From Persephonella sp. IF05-L8 (lineage in GTDB: Bacteria; Aquificota; Aquificia; Aquificales; Hydrogenothermaceae), in the NCBI RefSeq assembly GCF_000703045.1, contig NZ_JNLJ01000005.1, positions 225,023-289,022 on the forward strand: 64,000 nucleotides of DNA, written 5' to 3'. Below, one piece after another: positions 17,860-26,479 of the stretch (within the stretch, counting starts at the first letter, position 1; every line of letters begins with the position of its first letter). The translations under genes were made by a program, and so were the position numbers. A model generated the notes under the pieces. The model was not told the DNA's origin and searched no databases. It saw only the letters and a list, made by a program, of their open reading frames with translations.

Positions 17860-18393
17860 TTGAGCATTGCAAATTACATAACCGTCTTAAGAATATTCCT
17901 TATCCCAGTTTTTATAATATTCTTAGGCTATGGAAAACCTCTATATGCTTTGATTGTTTTTATAATAGCTGGATTAACAGATGCCCTTGATGGTTTTGTG
18001 GCAAGAAAGTTTAACCAGATAACCACCCTTGGAAAAATCTTAGACCCTATTGCAGATAAAGCCTTATTAATAAGTAGTTTTGTTTTTATATATACCTCTG
18101 ACTTGTCTGTTAAATTTCCTTACTGGTTTGTGGTTATTGTAATTAGCAGAGATGTTTATATCCTTCTTGGCAGTGCTTTGATATATTTTCTAAAAGGATA
18201 TCTGGATGTCAGGCCTTCTATTTTTGGTAAAGCAACAACTTTTTTCCAGATACTTTCTGTAATAATTGTGCTGGTTGCTAATATAATTCAGATACCAGAA
18301 CTTGCTGTAAAGAGTTGCATATATACTGCTGCATTTTTTACGGTGCTTTCAACTATTACATATACCTATGATGGAATTCAGAATTTAAAATAA
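17860..18393 (+). CDS. pgsA: CDP-diacylglycerol-glycerol-3-phosphate 3-phosphatidyltransferase
   Basis: 177 residues, integral membrane CDP-alcohol phosphatidyltransferase. The signature DG-x2-AR-x8-G-x3-D-x3-D is complete: DALDGFVARKFNQ followed by TTLGKILDPIADKA. It makes phosphatidylglycerol phosphate using the glycerol phosphate made by GpsA. The start is TTG, one base after the rfaE2 stop; no better start fits the N-terminus SIANYITVLRI typical of the family. The 3' end overlaps the convergent DUF255 gene by 9 bases. Confidence 0.95.
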   Translation: MSIANYITVLRIFLIPVFIIFLGYGKPLYALIVFIIAGLTDALDGFVARKFNQITTLGKILDPIADKALLISSFVFIYTSDLSVKFPYWFVVIVISRDVYILLGSALIYFLKGYLDVRPSIFGKATTFFQILSVIIVLVANIIQIPELAVKSCIYTAAFFTVLSTITYTYDGIQNLK

Positions 18394-20190
18394 GTTTTTA
18401 TAGCTGGAAAATACCCTGAAAATTTGTTTTCTTATATCCTCTGCATTTTTGTTTTCCAGATAACAGGTGTCTATATTACACAGATAAGCTGTTGTTTTTT
18501 CTTTTACTGGATATCTTAATTTTGATAGTAGTTCTTTATCATTTTTATCTATAAACTGGGTGTAATTCCAGTAAGGAAAAACCGTAAAAGAGGATAAAAC
18601 AAATTTATCTTTCTCTTTTTTATTTCCAATTATATGAACTACAGTGGGGGGATATATTTCCAGCATAAATCCAATAGCTGTATTAAGGTTAATATTAGAT
18701 GGTAGGTGGGAAACAATTTTTTTGTATGTATCTCGGTAGTCCATATTTCCGGTAAACATAGTAAGCTGATAAAGGGCTATAGATAGTCGTCTATTTAAGG
18801 CTACTATGTCATCAATAAATGAAATTCTGTTGTAGTTTAGACCTACATCTGCCATATCTGTAAATAGGTTTATTTTTTTTGAAAAGTAATATTTATCCAA
18901 AATTTTGAATAACTCCTCTGCCTTTTTTAGATACTGTTTATTGCCTGTTATCTGGTATGCAGTCAAAAGAGCTTCCAGAGTATATACATTTGAGTTAAGA
19001 AAGTATTTTTTAATTTCAGGAGAATACATAATTCCTTTTTCAGCCCAGCCTTTTTCAAGAATATTTTTAAGAACTTTTTCAGCTATGTTCAGATATTTTG
19101 GGCTTTTTGTGAATGCATAGGTATAAAATAAAGCCTGTGATATAAGGGCATTTGTTCTAAAATACACAACTCTTTCAATATTTGGTGCATAGCCCAGTTT
19201 TTTGACAGCTTTTTCCCTTTCTTCTTTGTCTAAAACAAAATACTCCTCCCCTGTCATCAGCAATGTGCCGTGTTCATCTATTATGTCTGCACCCTGAGAG
19301 TTATAAAAAAAGCCTGTTTTAGTGTCATAAAGTCTGTTTATAGCAAAATCCACAAGGGAAAGTGCAGCTTTTAGATATTTTTTATTCAGTGTTAGAGCAT
19401 AAGCATTAAGAAATATTGTTGACAGGTCTGCCTGGTCTTTCAGGAGTTTTTCGTAATGGGGCTCTGTCCAGAATTCATTTACGCTATACCTATAAATTCC
19501 TCCTTCTACAGGGTCTATAAGTTTCATATATCCTTCAAGGGTTCTGTCCAGCATTTTTTGGGCTTCGTTGTTGTTGAAAAATAAAGAATAAAGCATCAAA
19601 AAATGTGGAAGTTCTTCTTCAGGGAATTTAGGATGGCCGTAAAATCCGCCGTTGTCCCAGTCAAATCTAAGCTTTACAGATTTAAAGGTTTTTTTTATAT
19701 ATTTCTGGGATGGTTCTTTGGGACGGGTTTTTTTTAAAAATCTTTTTTGATGCCGCTGTATCCGTCTTTGATTTTCTTTTACAAGTTCCTGTATTTCTTT
19801 TGGGGATAATGTTCTGAAGTAATTTAGCAGATTAACCATCTCATCAGGGGATACATAAATTCCACCCCAAACAATATTCCCGTTTTTGTCCAGTATTAAT
19901 GTTGATGGAAGGCCACCCTGATTGTATTTTTTATTAATCTCAGGTCTTTTTTCTGCATCAACTTTGACAGGTATGTAATATTTTTCAATTAGTTTGATAA
20001 CCCTTGGGTCTCTGTAAGTTGTATTTTCTATCACATTACACCAGTGGCACCACTGGGCATAGATATCCATCAATATAAGCTTATTCTCCTGCTTTGCCTT
20101 TTTTAACCCTTCCTCAAAGGAAAACCATCTAATCTCCGACCCAAAAGCTATGGAGATAGAAACCATAAGAAAAAATATAATCTTCTTCAT
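18385..20190 (-). CDS. Secreted thioredoxin-fold/DUF255 protein with six-hairpin glycosidase-like domain
   Basis: 601 residues. A signal peptide (about 1-17) is followed by a thioredoxin-like domain with WCHWC (about residue 47) and the cis-Pro loop GGLPSTLILD. The rest resembles the alpha/alpha barrel of the YyaL/SSP411 (spermatogenesis-associated protein 20) family, seen in DWDNGGFYGHPKFP and repeated helical hairpins. Function in this family is poorly known. The signal peptide puts it in the periplasm, where a CxxC thiol could act in redox or disulfide chemistry. The start lies 3 bases after the stop of the preceding small membrane gene without a clear ribosome site, so it is coupled to the RHS operon. 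Confidence 0.82.
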   Translation of the reverse strand: MKKIIFFLMVSISIAFGSEIRWFSFEEGLKKAKQENKLILMDIYAQWCHWCNVIENTTYRDPRVIKLIEKYYIPVKVDAEKRPEINKKYNQGGLPSTLILDKNGNIVWGGIYVSPDEMVNLLNYFRTLSPKEIQELVKENQRRIQRHQKRFLKKTRPKEPSQKYIKKTFKSVKLRFDWDNGGFYGHPKFPEEELPHFLMLYSLFFNNNEAQKMLDRTLEGYMKLIDPVEGGIYRYSVNEFWTEPHYEKLLKDQADLSTIFLNAYALTLNKKYLKAALSLVDFAINRLYDTKTGFFYNSQGADIIDEHGTLLMTGEEYFVLDKEEREKAVKKLGYAPNIERVVYFRTNALISQALFYTYAFTKSPKYLNIAEKVLKNILEKGWAEKGIMYSPEIKKYFLNSNVYTLEALLTAYQITGNKQYLKKAEELFKILDKYYFSKKINLFTDMADVGLNYNRISFIDDIVALNRRLSIALYQLTMFTGNMDYRDTYKKIVSHLPSNINLNTAIGFMLEIYPPTVVHIIGNKKEKDKFVLSSFTVFPYWNYTQFIDKNDKELLSKLRYPVKEKTTAYLCNIDTCYLENKNAEDIRKQIFRVFSSYKNLF

Positions 20191-20193
20191 GGT

Positions 20194-20502
20194 CTATAAA
20201 ATATCATTTTTTGCAATTAGTTTTAATATACAACCCATAGAGCTTTTAGTGAAAATTAATAGTAGGATCAAAGAGCCAAGGCTCCATATAAAGCTAATTA
20301 TTCTCTCAAGATTATTAAGGTGCTTATAAATAGATTTTAAGTTATACGCACTAACTATGTTAATAATAAGCAAAATAAATGAATAAATAAACAATGATAA
20401 ACATTTATTATGCCTTTGTATAAGAAAAAAATTGATAGTAAGGCCTATATAAATAAGCCCAAAAATATAAACATACCATTTTGGATACTTTAGTCTGTAT
20501 AT
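20194..20502 (-). CDS. Small membrane protein with apparent AUA start
   Basis: 102 residues if started at the ATA at 20502-20500. The frame is open from about 20535 and contains no ATG, GTG or TTG until 20394, yet GGAGG at 20514-20510 stands 7 bases before the ATA and just after the stop of the upstream gene. The resulting N-terminus (YRLKYPKWYVYIFGLIYIGL) is a natural membrane-protein start. Three to four hydrophobic segments are present. If AUA is not used, the TTG at 20394 would give a 66-residue fragment. It could also be a gene that lost its ATG. Function is unknown; the position suggests a partner of the RHS protein. Confidence 0.5.
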   Translation of the reverse strand: MYRLKYPKWYVYIFGLIYIGLTINFFLIQRHNKCLSLFIYSFILLIINIVSAYNLKSIYKHLNNLERIISFIWSLGSLILLLIFTKSSMGCILKLIAKNDIL

Positions 20503-20518
20503 TTTGTTTCCTCCAGTG

Positions 20519-20773
20519 TTACCTGCAATTTTTTGTTAAATGATAAACAAAAAATCCAAATACAACAAATGCCATAAAAAATGCGTAAATTAAGAATAAC
20601 TTCTCTATTTTATTCGGTTTTTCCACAAACAAAAATAGATTTATTATGAAAATCAGTGCACATAAAATAGAACCTGCAAAATTTATACAAATATTGTCAG
20701 GAAGCACAATTAGGGTAAAGAAAAAAAACAAAAATAAAGCCATCAAAATTGAAGATTTATATTTTTTATCCAT
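20519..20773 (-). CDS. Small membrane protein in the RHS operon
   Basis: 84 residues with three hydrophobic segments (about 8-25, 30-50, 60-78) and a basic end (TKNCR). No family recognised. Only a weak ribosome site (ATGGA) precedes the ATG. It lies between two other small membrane-protein genes downstream of the RHS gene, a position where immunity proteins often occur, but that role is inference. Confidence 0.5.
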   Translation of the reverse strand: MDKKYKSSILMALFLFFFFTLIVLPDNICINFAGSILCALIFIINLFLFVEKPNKIEKLFLIYAFFMAFVVFGFFVYHLTKNCR

Positions 20774-20807
20774 TCCATAATTAATCTCATCAAGTTTTTA
20801 CTTAATT

Positions 20808-21326
20808 TCATTTTTCAATTTTTGATAGTTGTTGTATGTTTTTCCAAACTTGCTTTTCGGCCAGTATAAGTAAAGTCATAATACTATAATTTAAAATTAA
20901 AAGTAGTATTAGATACAAAGCAAATATCAACTCCCCATAAGAAATATTCGATAGATTAGGAATTAATTTTGTTAAATTAGTTATCACAAACATATAACTT
21001 TTAATCAAAGGTGAACCTTCCGCAAAAAGAAGACCGGCTGGATTAAGAGGAAATGGAATAATAAAAGCTATTATATAAAATATAAATCGTTCTACAGAAG
21101 CTATCATACAGAAGATTCTATTTCCCTTAAGAATGCATACTAACAAAATAGGAATCATAATTATACTTTCTATGAAATAAGGAGTTTGCATAAATTTTGA
21201 AAAATTTCTTAGCTTAAAAACATATAGATAAAGAACATCGGAAAGCCCGATTAAAATTAAAGTAAGATGTATTTTATTCACATATTTAGTATAAATCTTA
21301 AAGAAGGATTTTATTAATCTATGCAC
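20808..21326 (-). CDS. Polytopic membrane protein directly after the RHS gene
   Basis: 172 residues with four predicted membrane helices (about 18-36, 48-64, 75-95, 130-155). The GTG start at 21326 lies one base after the RHS stop, so translation is probably coupled, with GGAG inside the RHS end as ribosome site. No family recognised. By position it is the first candidate for a cognate partner or immunity protein of the RHS tip. Confidence 0.6.
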   Translation of the reverse strand: MHRLIKSFFKIYTKYVNKIHLTLILIGLSDVLYLYVFKLRNFSKFMQTPYFIESIIMIPILLVCILKGNRIFCMIASVERFIFYIIAFIIPFPLNPAGLLFAEGSPLIKSYMFVITNLTKLIPNLSNISYGELIFALYLILLLILNYSIMTLLILAEKQVWKNIQQLSKIEK

Positions 21327-21327
21327 A

Positions 21328-24300
21328 TTATTTTCTCCATTTTACATCGAAATCAGGTAGAGGAGATCCTTCTGGATTAAAAGGATTTTCTGGATTCTTT
21401 ATACACCTCCACATGCAATATCCATGATCTACGATGTAACCCTTAACTGCACTACAATTGTCAGAGCGTAATTCCCTTAAGTTTTTATATCTTATTTGTA
21501 GGCACGCTCTAACACAATCTTCCCATTCATCTCCTGGATTCCAATCAAATAAATACTTAAAAAACGGACATGCGTTAGATGCTATATGGCAAGGATAGAA
21601 ATCTCCCGTTTCTTTACATGCATCTTCATAAATCTTACAACTTTCTGTTCCAAATAACCCCCACCAATCTCCGTAATTTACAAAATCACAGCCTGTATAG
21701 TTATAAAGATTAATCCCTCCTTCAAACAAGATAGGGTCTCTCTGGATGAATCTTCTAAGTTCGGGAGAGTAGTATCTGGCTCTTAAGTAGTATAGGCCTG
21801 TTTCTCTATCGTAATATGCTCCAGTATATAGGAATGGTTGTTTTATTTTTTCATCTATATTTCTGATATTTCCATCTGGCCAGTAATCGTAGAAGTTTAC
21901 AATCCTACCTTTATTATCAGCGACGGCTATCACCGAACCTTGATGATTATGTATGTAATAGTAAGTTTTGTATCTGTTACCTTTCTTTATTACCATTGCA
22001 ACAGGCCTGTCCAGTTTTCCGGGAATATAAATGTAATATCTTTCTTCTTTGAGATTACCCCTCTGGAATATTCTCTCATATAGTAAATTCCCATCTACTC
22101 CGTAGAAATACTCATAAACCTGGTTATTTGTTTCCTTCTTTAATCTGTAATCTAATGGGGTGTATGAAAATTTTATTTCTTTGTTGCCGATTTTTACAGC
22201 TTTCAGTTTGTTATCGTAGTCGTATACAAACTCTTTTCTTCCAGAATTACTTTCCCATAAAATAAGATTTCCCAGGGAATCATATTCCAAGTTTTCCTGA
22301 CCTGAATCTGTTTCTAAGCTTATAAGCTGAGAGGCAGAATCATATACCGCATTTCTGAAAATAAAAGGTTTTATAGTATTAAGATTTCCGACAGTTCCTA
22401 TATGTTCTTGTTTTATAACTCTTCCCATATCATCACGTTCGTATTTTATGTATATTTCTCCAAACCTATGTCCTAAAATTTTAATTTTACTGACTAATCC
22501 ACGTTTATCATATTTATACTTAATTTTAATTCCTTTGAATTTAATCCTTTGAAGTAAACCTCTTTTGTTATATTTATATCTAATTTTCCCCTTTTTGAAT
22601 TTTATCTGTTCTACATTGCCATCTTTATCATAATCATACCTAACTTCAAGGTTCCCTGGATAATTTATAGATTCCACAAATCCACCAGGTGAATATTTAT
22701 AAGAAACCGATAGGTTTAATGTTTTCTCTGTCAGTTTTATAGGCCTGTTTAGAACGTCATATTCTATTTCTATGGATGAGTCTGGATTCTCGGCTTTTAT
22801 TATGTTTCCGTTGAAATCATACTGGAATTCTTTATAACTACCATCTGGATAGTTGATTTTTGTTAATCTGCCTGAACTGTCATACTCATAGGTTATCTTT
22901 TCTTCGTTAGGGAGAGTTATAGAAGTAAGTCTGAAATTATTGTCATAATCTTTTTTTATTGTGTTGTTTAATGGGTCTTCTAAACCTGCAGGATAACCGG
23001 CTATATCTTTCAAAAATTTCCATTTGTTTCCATTGTAATCTACTAAGCCTATTACTCTTCCTATCTCATTTCTTTCATAAGAGTAGCAATTGCCTTCCTT
23101 ACAAACCTGCACAAGTAAATCCAATGGATTATAGGTATAAGTTGTTTCCTTTCCTAAAGGGTCAATATATCTGACTAAGTTTTTGTGATTATATTCAAAG
23201 GAATAGATATTTCCTTCAGGGTCTTTAATCTGGGTAACTCTCCTTAGGGTATCGTAGCTGTATTCATATTTATTTCCTTGAGGGTCTGTTACCTCTAATA
23301 AATCGCCGATATTACTATATTTGAACTTCCATTTTCTTCCGCTTGGAAGTGTAATTTCAGAAGGATAACCAAAATCATCATATTGTATGCTTACAGCTCT
23401 ATTTTCAGGAAGTATGACTTTTTCTGCTAAACCTTTATCGTTATAGATAATCTGTTTTTGGGAACCATCCGGATATTGTACTGAAGTTAGATTACCGTTA
23501 CCATCATAAGTAAATATGTATTCATTGCCATTTCTGTCTTTAAACCTTGTTGGAAAGTCATATTCATTATAAGAAAATTCTTCGTAACTGCCATCTGGAT
23601 ATTGTATTTTGGTTATATTCCCTTTTTCATCATAGCTTAACTCAGTTCTGTTTCCTTTTGCATCAACAAATATACTTCTCAGTCCATCTGAATTATAGCC
23701 AAATAAAGCTATCCTTCCTTTTTCATTAAATACTTCTTCGGTCCAACCAGGATATATATTCCAGTAAGAAATCCATGTCCCATCTGGATAATCTATTCTT
23801 GTGTTGTAATCACTTCTCCATGTTCTATATTTTTTGATTTTTCCGTTAGGTAGTTCTATTGCAGTTAACGCATAACCTTCCCATGTTGTGTAATAGTTGA
23901 ATTTGTAAGTCCCGTTAGGAAGTTTAAGTCCAACAAGATATCCTTTGTCATCATATTGATATTCTATTATTGTTCCATAAGCGTCTATATTTTTTATAAG
24001 ATGTCCTTTGGAATCATACTCATAAGATATTGTTATTCCATTAAAAGTAGATATTGCACTGACTAATCCCTGGTCATTGTATTCTATTGAAATTTCTCTT
24101 CCTGCAGAGTCTATAATCCTTACAGGTTTAAAAGGAATACTATCATCTTCATACTCAAATCTGATGTAGTTCCCATTTCTATCTCTAACTTCAACTAATT
24201 TTCCAATTTCATCAAAAATCCAGTATATTCTGTCTATTTTTCTGTAAAGGACATACTGATTTCCTTCTTTTCTGAGTTCATCAGTGACACCGTATTCTGG

Positions 24301-25566
24301 TATAAATGTATTATTTGTCTGGTCATAATAAAAATGAACTATTCTTCCTGTTGGGGTATACCAGTCAATTTCTCCTGAAGGTGTTTTCCTAAGTCTTGTT
24401 CCATAATACCAGCTCCATCCTTTACCAAATATAGAAACATGAGGAGAATCTGCATTATAAGTTCTTTTAAGGGTGAAATCTATCCCAAAATGTTTGTATC
24501 TAAAGTCTATATCTGAAATAACTAAATTTAAAGTTGCCGTATTTGTTAGAATTGCAGGTAATCCCATGGAGGTTCCACATTCCGTTTTATCATACTCGGT
24601 GTTTTTGTTATCTTCGGGACCTCCAAGCTCTCCCGGTGGACAACACCAGCAGTAAGCACCAAAAAGGCTACTTGCAAGCTCCTGACTGATTTCACTATAT
24701 TTGCCATTATCAAAAACTAAAGCATACCCTGTAAATTTCTCCTTAAATAGTTTTATATTTTCAACTAAAACTCTTCTTCCTTTCGCAGGGTCTATGTATG
24801 CTATATCAGCACCTTTTCTTCCTAAGAAAACGACATAATGCTTGTTTTTCAGCAGAACAATTTTAGGTTTTTTTGTTTTGATTAAATCTTTTGTTGAAGC
24901 TTTTACAATTTTTACATGAACCCCTTTCTTTTTGAGAAAATTCTTTAGTTGCGCAAGGCTTAGCCCTTTATTATTCACAGATAGTTCTACAATTTCTTCC
25001 CATACTATAGGTAAATTAAGTTTTTCTACTACTGCCAGTAAAGAACCTTTTCCACATGCAAAAGCTACAGGTCCAAAATTTTTTTCATACTCTTTTATTC
25101 TTTTTATATATCTGAGCCAATAATTACAAAATTTAATCTGTCTTTCATCGTTTGTATTTTTTAGAACTTCTTGAATTAATTTTTCAGCATCATCAATACG
25201 TCCCATATAGAAATAAACACTGGCAAGATGAGTTTTAGCATCATTGATTATTTTTGTGTTGCTGGAGATTTCCATTGCTTTTTTGTAATGGTATATAGCA
25301 TTATCAAAATCCCATTTGTACTTGTAAATTAAACCTTTACGTAGATTAGCAAAAGCAACCTCGTCAGGTGTATATTCTTCCGGATGTGTCAAGATTTTGT
25401 TTATTAGAGTTTCAGCTTCGGAGAAATCTCCTTTTTCAAACAGGATATCTATTTTCTTTATGATATTATCAGGATAGTTTATGTATGCTCCTGAAAACTC
25501 TGTTGAATAGGAAAGTTTAAAAAAGATGGCAAAAATTATAAATAGTAAAGGAAAGAACCTTTTCAT
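21328..25566 (-). CDS. Secreted RHS/YD-repeat protein with TPR and C39-like peptidase domains and cysteine-rich tip
   Basis: 1412 residues. In order: signal peptide (1-21), TPR-like helices (about 35-140), a C39-like peptidase domain (about 160-290) with plausible Cys171, His243 and Asp259 triad, an RHS-start domain (FRYKHFGIDFTLKRTYN), about 30 YD repeats, the RHS core end (ETGLYYLRARYYSPELRRFIQRDP) and a tail of about 110 residues with nine cysteines after GDWWGLFG. By family, RHS proteins form a shell around a C-terminal effector released by processing. A secreted form with its own C39 domain is uncommon. A strong GGGAGGGAGGG ribosome site precedes the ATG. The tail matches no toxin family I recognise. 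Confidence 0.9.
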   Translation of the reverse strand: MKRFFPLLFIIFAIFFKLSYSTEFSGAYINYPDNIIKKIDILFEKGDFSEAETLINKILTHPEEYTPDEVAFANLRKGLIYKYKWDFDNAIYHYKKAMEISSNTKIINDAKTHLASVYFYMGRIDDAEKLIQEVLKNTNDERQIKFCNYWLRYIKRIKEYEKNFGPVAFACGKGSLLAVVEKLNLPIVWEEIVELSVNNKGLSLAQLKNFLKKKGVHVKIVKASTKDLIKTKKPKIVLLKNKHYVVFLGRKGADIAYIDPAKGRRVLVENIKLFKEKFTGYALVFDNGKYSEISQELASSLFGAYCWCCPPGELGGPEDNKNTEYDKTECGTSMGLPAILTNTATLNLVISDIDFRYKHFGIDFTLKRTYNADSPHVSIFGKGWSWYYGTRLRKTPSGEIDWYTPTGRIVHFYYDQTNNTFIPEYGVTDELRKEGNQYVLYRKIDRIYWIFDEIGKLVEVRDRNGNYIRFEYEDDSIPFKPVRIIDSAGREISIEYNDQGLVSAISTFNGITISYEYDSKGHLIKNIDAYGTIIEYQYDDKGYLVGLKLPNGTYKFNYYTTWEGYALTAIELPNGKIKKYRTWRSDYNTRIDYPDGTWISYWNIYPGWTEEVFNEKGRIALFGYNSDGLRSIFVDAKGNRTELSYDEKGNITKIQYPDGSYEEFSYNEYDFPTRFKDRNGNEYIFTYDGNGNLTSVQYPDGSQKQIIYNDKGLAEKVILPENRAVSIQYDDFGYPSEITLPSGRKWKFKYSNIGDLLEVTDPQGNKYEYSYDTLRRVTQIKDPEGNIYSFEYNHKNLVRYIDPLGKETTYTYNPLDLLVQVCKEGNCYSYERNEIGRVIGLVDYNGNKWKFLKDIAGYPAGLEDPLNNTIKKDYDNNFRLTSITLPNEEKITYEYDSSGRLTKINYPDGSYKEFQYDFNGNIIKAENPDSSIEIEYDVLNRPIKLTEKTLNLSVSYKYSPGGFVESINYPGNLEVRYDYDKDGNVEQIKFKKGKIRYKYNKRGLLQRIKFKGIKIKYKYDKRGLVSKIKILGHRFGEIYIKYERDDMGRVIKQEHIGTVGNLNTIKPFIFRNAVYDSASQLISLETDSGQENLEYDSLGNLILWESNSGRKEFVYDYDNKLKAVKIGNKEIKFSYTPLDYRLKKETNNQVYEYFYGVDGNLLYERIFQRGNLKEERYYIYIPGKLDRPVAMVIKKGNRYKTYYYIHNHQGSVIAVADNKGRIVNFYDYWPDGNIRNIDEKIKQPFLYTGAYYDRETGLYYLRARYYSPELRRFIQRDPILFEGGINLYNYTGCDFVNYGDWWGLFGTESCKIYEDACKETGDFYPCHIASNACPFFKYLFDWNPGDEWEDCVRACLQIRYKNLRELRSDNCSAVKGYIVDHGYCMWRCIKNPENPFNPEGSPLPDFDVKWRK

Positions 25567-25594
25567 CGTCCCTCCCTCCCACGGATATAAATAT

Positions 25595-25798
25595 CTAATT
25601 CATACGGATTTCAATAATATTGCCATTGTTATCGTAAATATACTCTATATTCTTTTTTTCTAAGGCATTTATATAATTTTCTTTTTGTAGTCTATCTTGG
25701 TTATCGTAAGAATATTTATCCTCAAAAAAATCAGTTCCACAGGAGATAAAGGATGCCGATATAAATAACATTGTCAGCAGGATGATTTTTTTATACAT
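25595..25798 (-). CDS. Small lipoprotein with YD-like repeat motifs
   Basis: 67 residues. A lipoprotein signal ends at FISCG (Cys20). The mature part contains two segments of YD-repeat form: YSYDNQDRLQKENYI and IEYIYDNNGNIIEIRMN. That is essentially one or two RHS repeats on a lipid anchor. GGGAGGG precedes the ATG. It is 28 bases upstream of the large RHS gene and shares its promoter, so it may dock to or cap the RHS shell. That role is inference. Confidence 0.7.
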   Translation of the reverse strand: MYKKIILLTMLFISASFISCGTDFFEDKYSYDNQDRLQKENYINALEKKNIEYIYDNNGNIIEIRMN

Positions 25799-25836
25799 AA
25801 CCTTCCCTCCCCTGCAGGCGACAATTTTATTATTAA

Positions 25837-25864
25837 TCTATAACTAATAATTATATACTGTCAA
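25837..25864 (-). promoter_or_regulatory. Promoter for the RHS operon
   Basis: On the minus strand, TTGACA (25864-25859) and TATAGA (25842-25837) are 16 bases apart, upstream of the small lipoprotein start at 25798. The -35 matches consensus exactly. A TAGATT two bases further is an alternative -10. Confidence 0.5.
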
Positions 25865-25899
25865 GTAGGAGTGATAAATTTTAAATTAGATAGTATAAA

Positions 25900-26454
25900 T
25901 CAATAATCAAGGCCTTTTTGAGCGGGGATGCCTTTGTGGAAAGGATGTTTTATTTCTTTCATCTCTGTGATTAGGTCTGCTATTTCCGTAAGCCAGTCAG
26001 GGCAATATCTGCCGGTGATTATAAAATGGAAATCCTTTTTGTATTCTTTCAGGAAGTTTTTAACTCTGTTTTTTTCTATTAGTTTGTAGTTTAAAGCTAC
26101 ACAGAGTTCATCCATTATAATTACATCATAGGTTTGATTTATCACTGCATTAATCACAAATTCTATTCCATCATTTGCCATTTGATAATCTATTTTTGAG
26201 AAGGGTTTGAACCCTTTTTCTTTAAGCTCAGGATTTTTTTCCAGTTCTTCTTGTGGAAGATAAAATCCTTTTCTGCCGAAACTTTCTATATCAAAATTTT
26301 CCAGTTTACTCAAAACATTGTATTCTGATGAAAGTTCTTTTACTTTCATAAATTGAACCATTAAAACTTTGTAGCCTGCCCCTACAGCTCTAATACCTGT
26401 TCCAATAGCTGCTGTGGTTTTGCCTTTTCCATTTCCTGTAAATATATAAATCAT
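25900..26454 (-). CDS. cobO: Corrinoid (cob(I)alamin) adenosyltransferase, CobO/BtuR type
   Basis: 184 residues. P-loop FTGNGKGKTTAAIGTGIRA at the N-terminus, VLMVQFMK, the Asp-Glu of VIIMDELCVALNY, and a C-terminal HPFHKGIPAQKGLDY that is diagnostic of CobA/CobO/BtuR. It transfers the adenosyl group of ATP to reduced corrinoids. No other cobalamin gene is present. It follows the NifX-like gene by 25 bases. Confidence 0.95.
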   Translation of the reverse strand: MIYIFTGNGKGKTTAAIGTGIRAVGAGYKVLMVQFMKVKELSSEYNVLSKLENFDIESFGRKGFYLPQEELEKNPELKEKGFKPFSKIDYQMANDGIEFVINAVINQTYDVIIMDELCVALNYKLIEKNRVKNFLKEYKKDFHFIITGRYCPDWLTEIADLITEMKEIKHPFHKGIPAQKGLDY

Positions 26455-26479
26455 AAAAACTCCTGTGGCTGTATAAATT

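Noticed and set aside
22440-22640. Tandem DNA repeats within the RHS gene as a CRISPR-like or satellite array
   Set aside because: The periodicity reflects degenerate YD protein repeats (KIRYKYNKRGLL, KIKYKYDKRGLV) in one open frame; there are no identical repeats with unique spacers.
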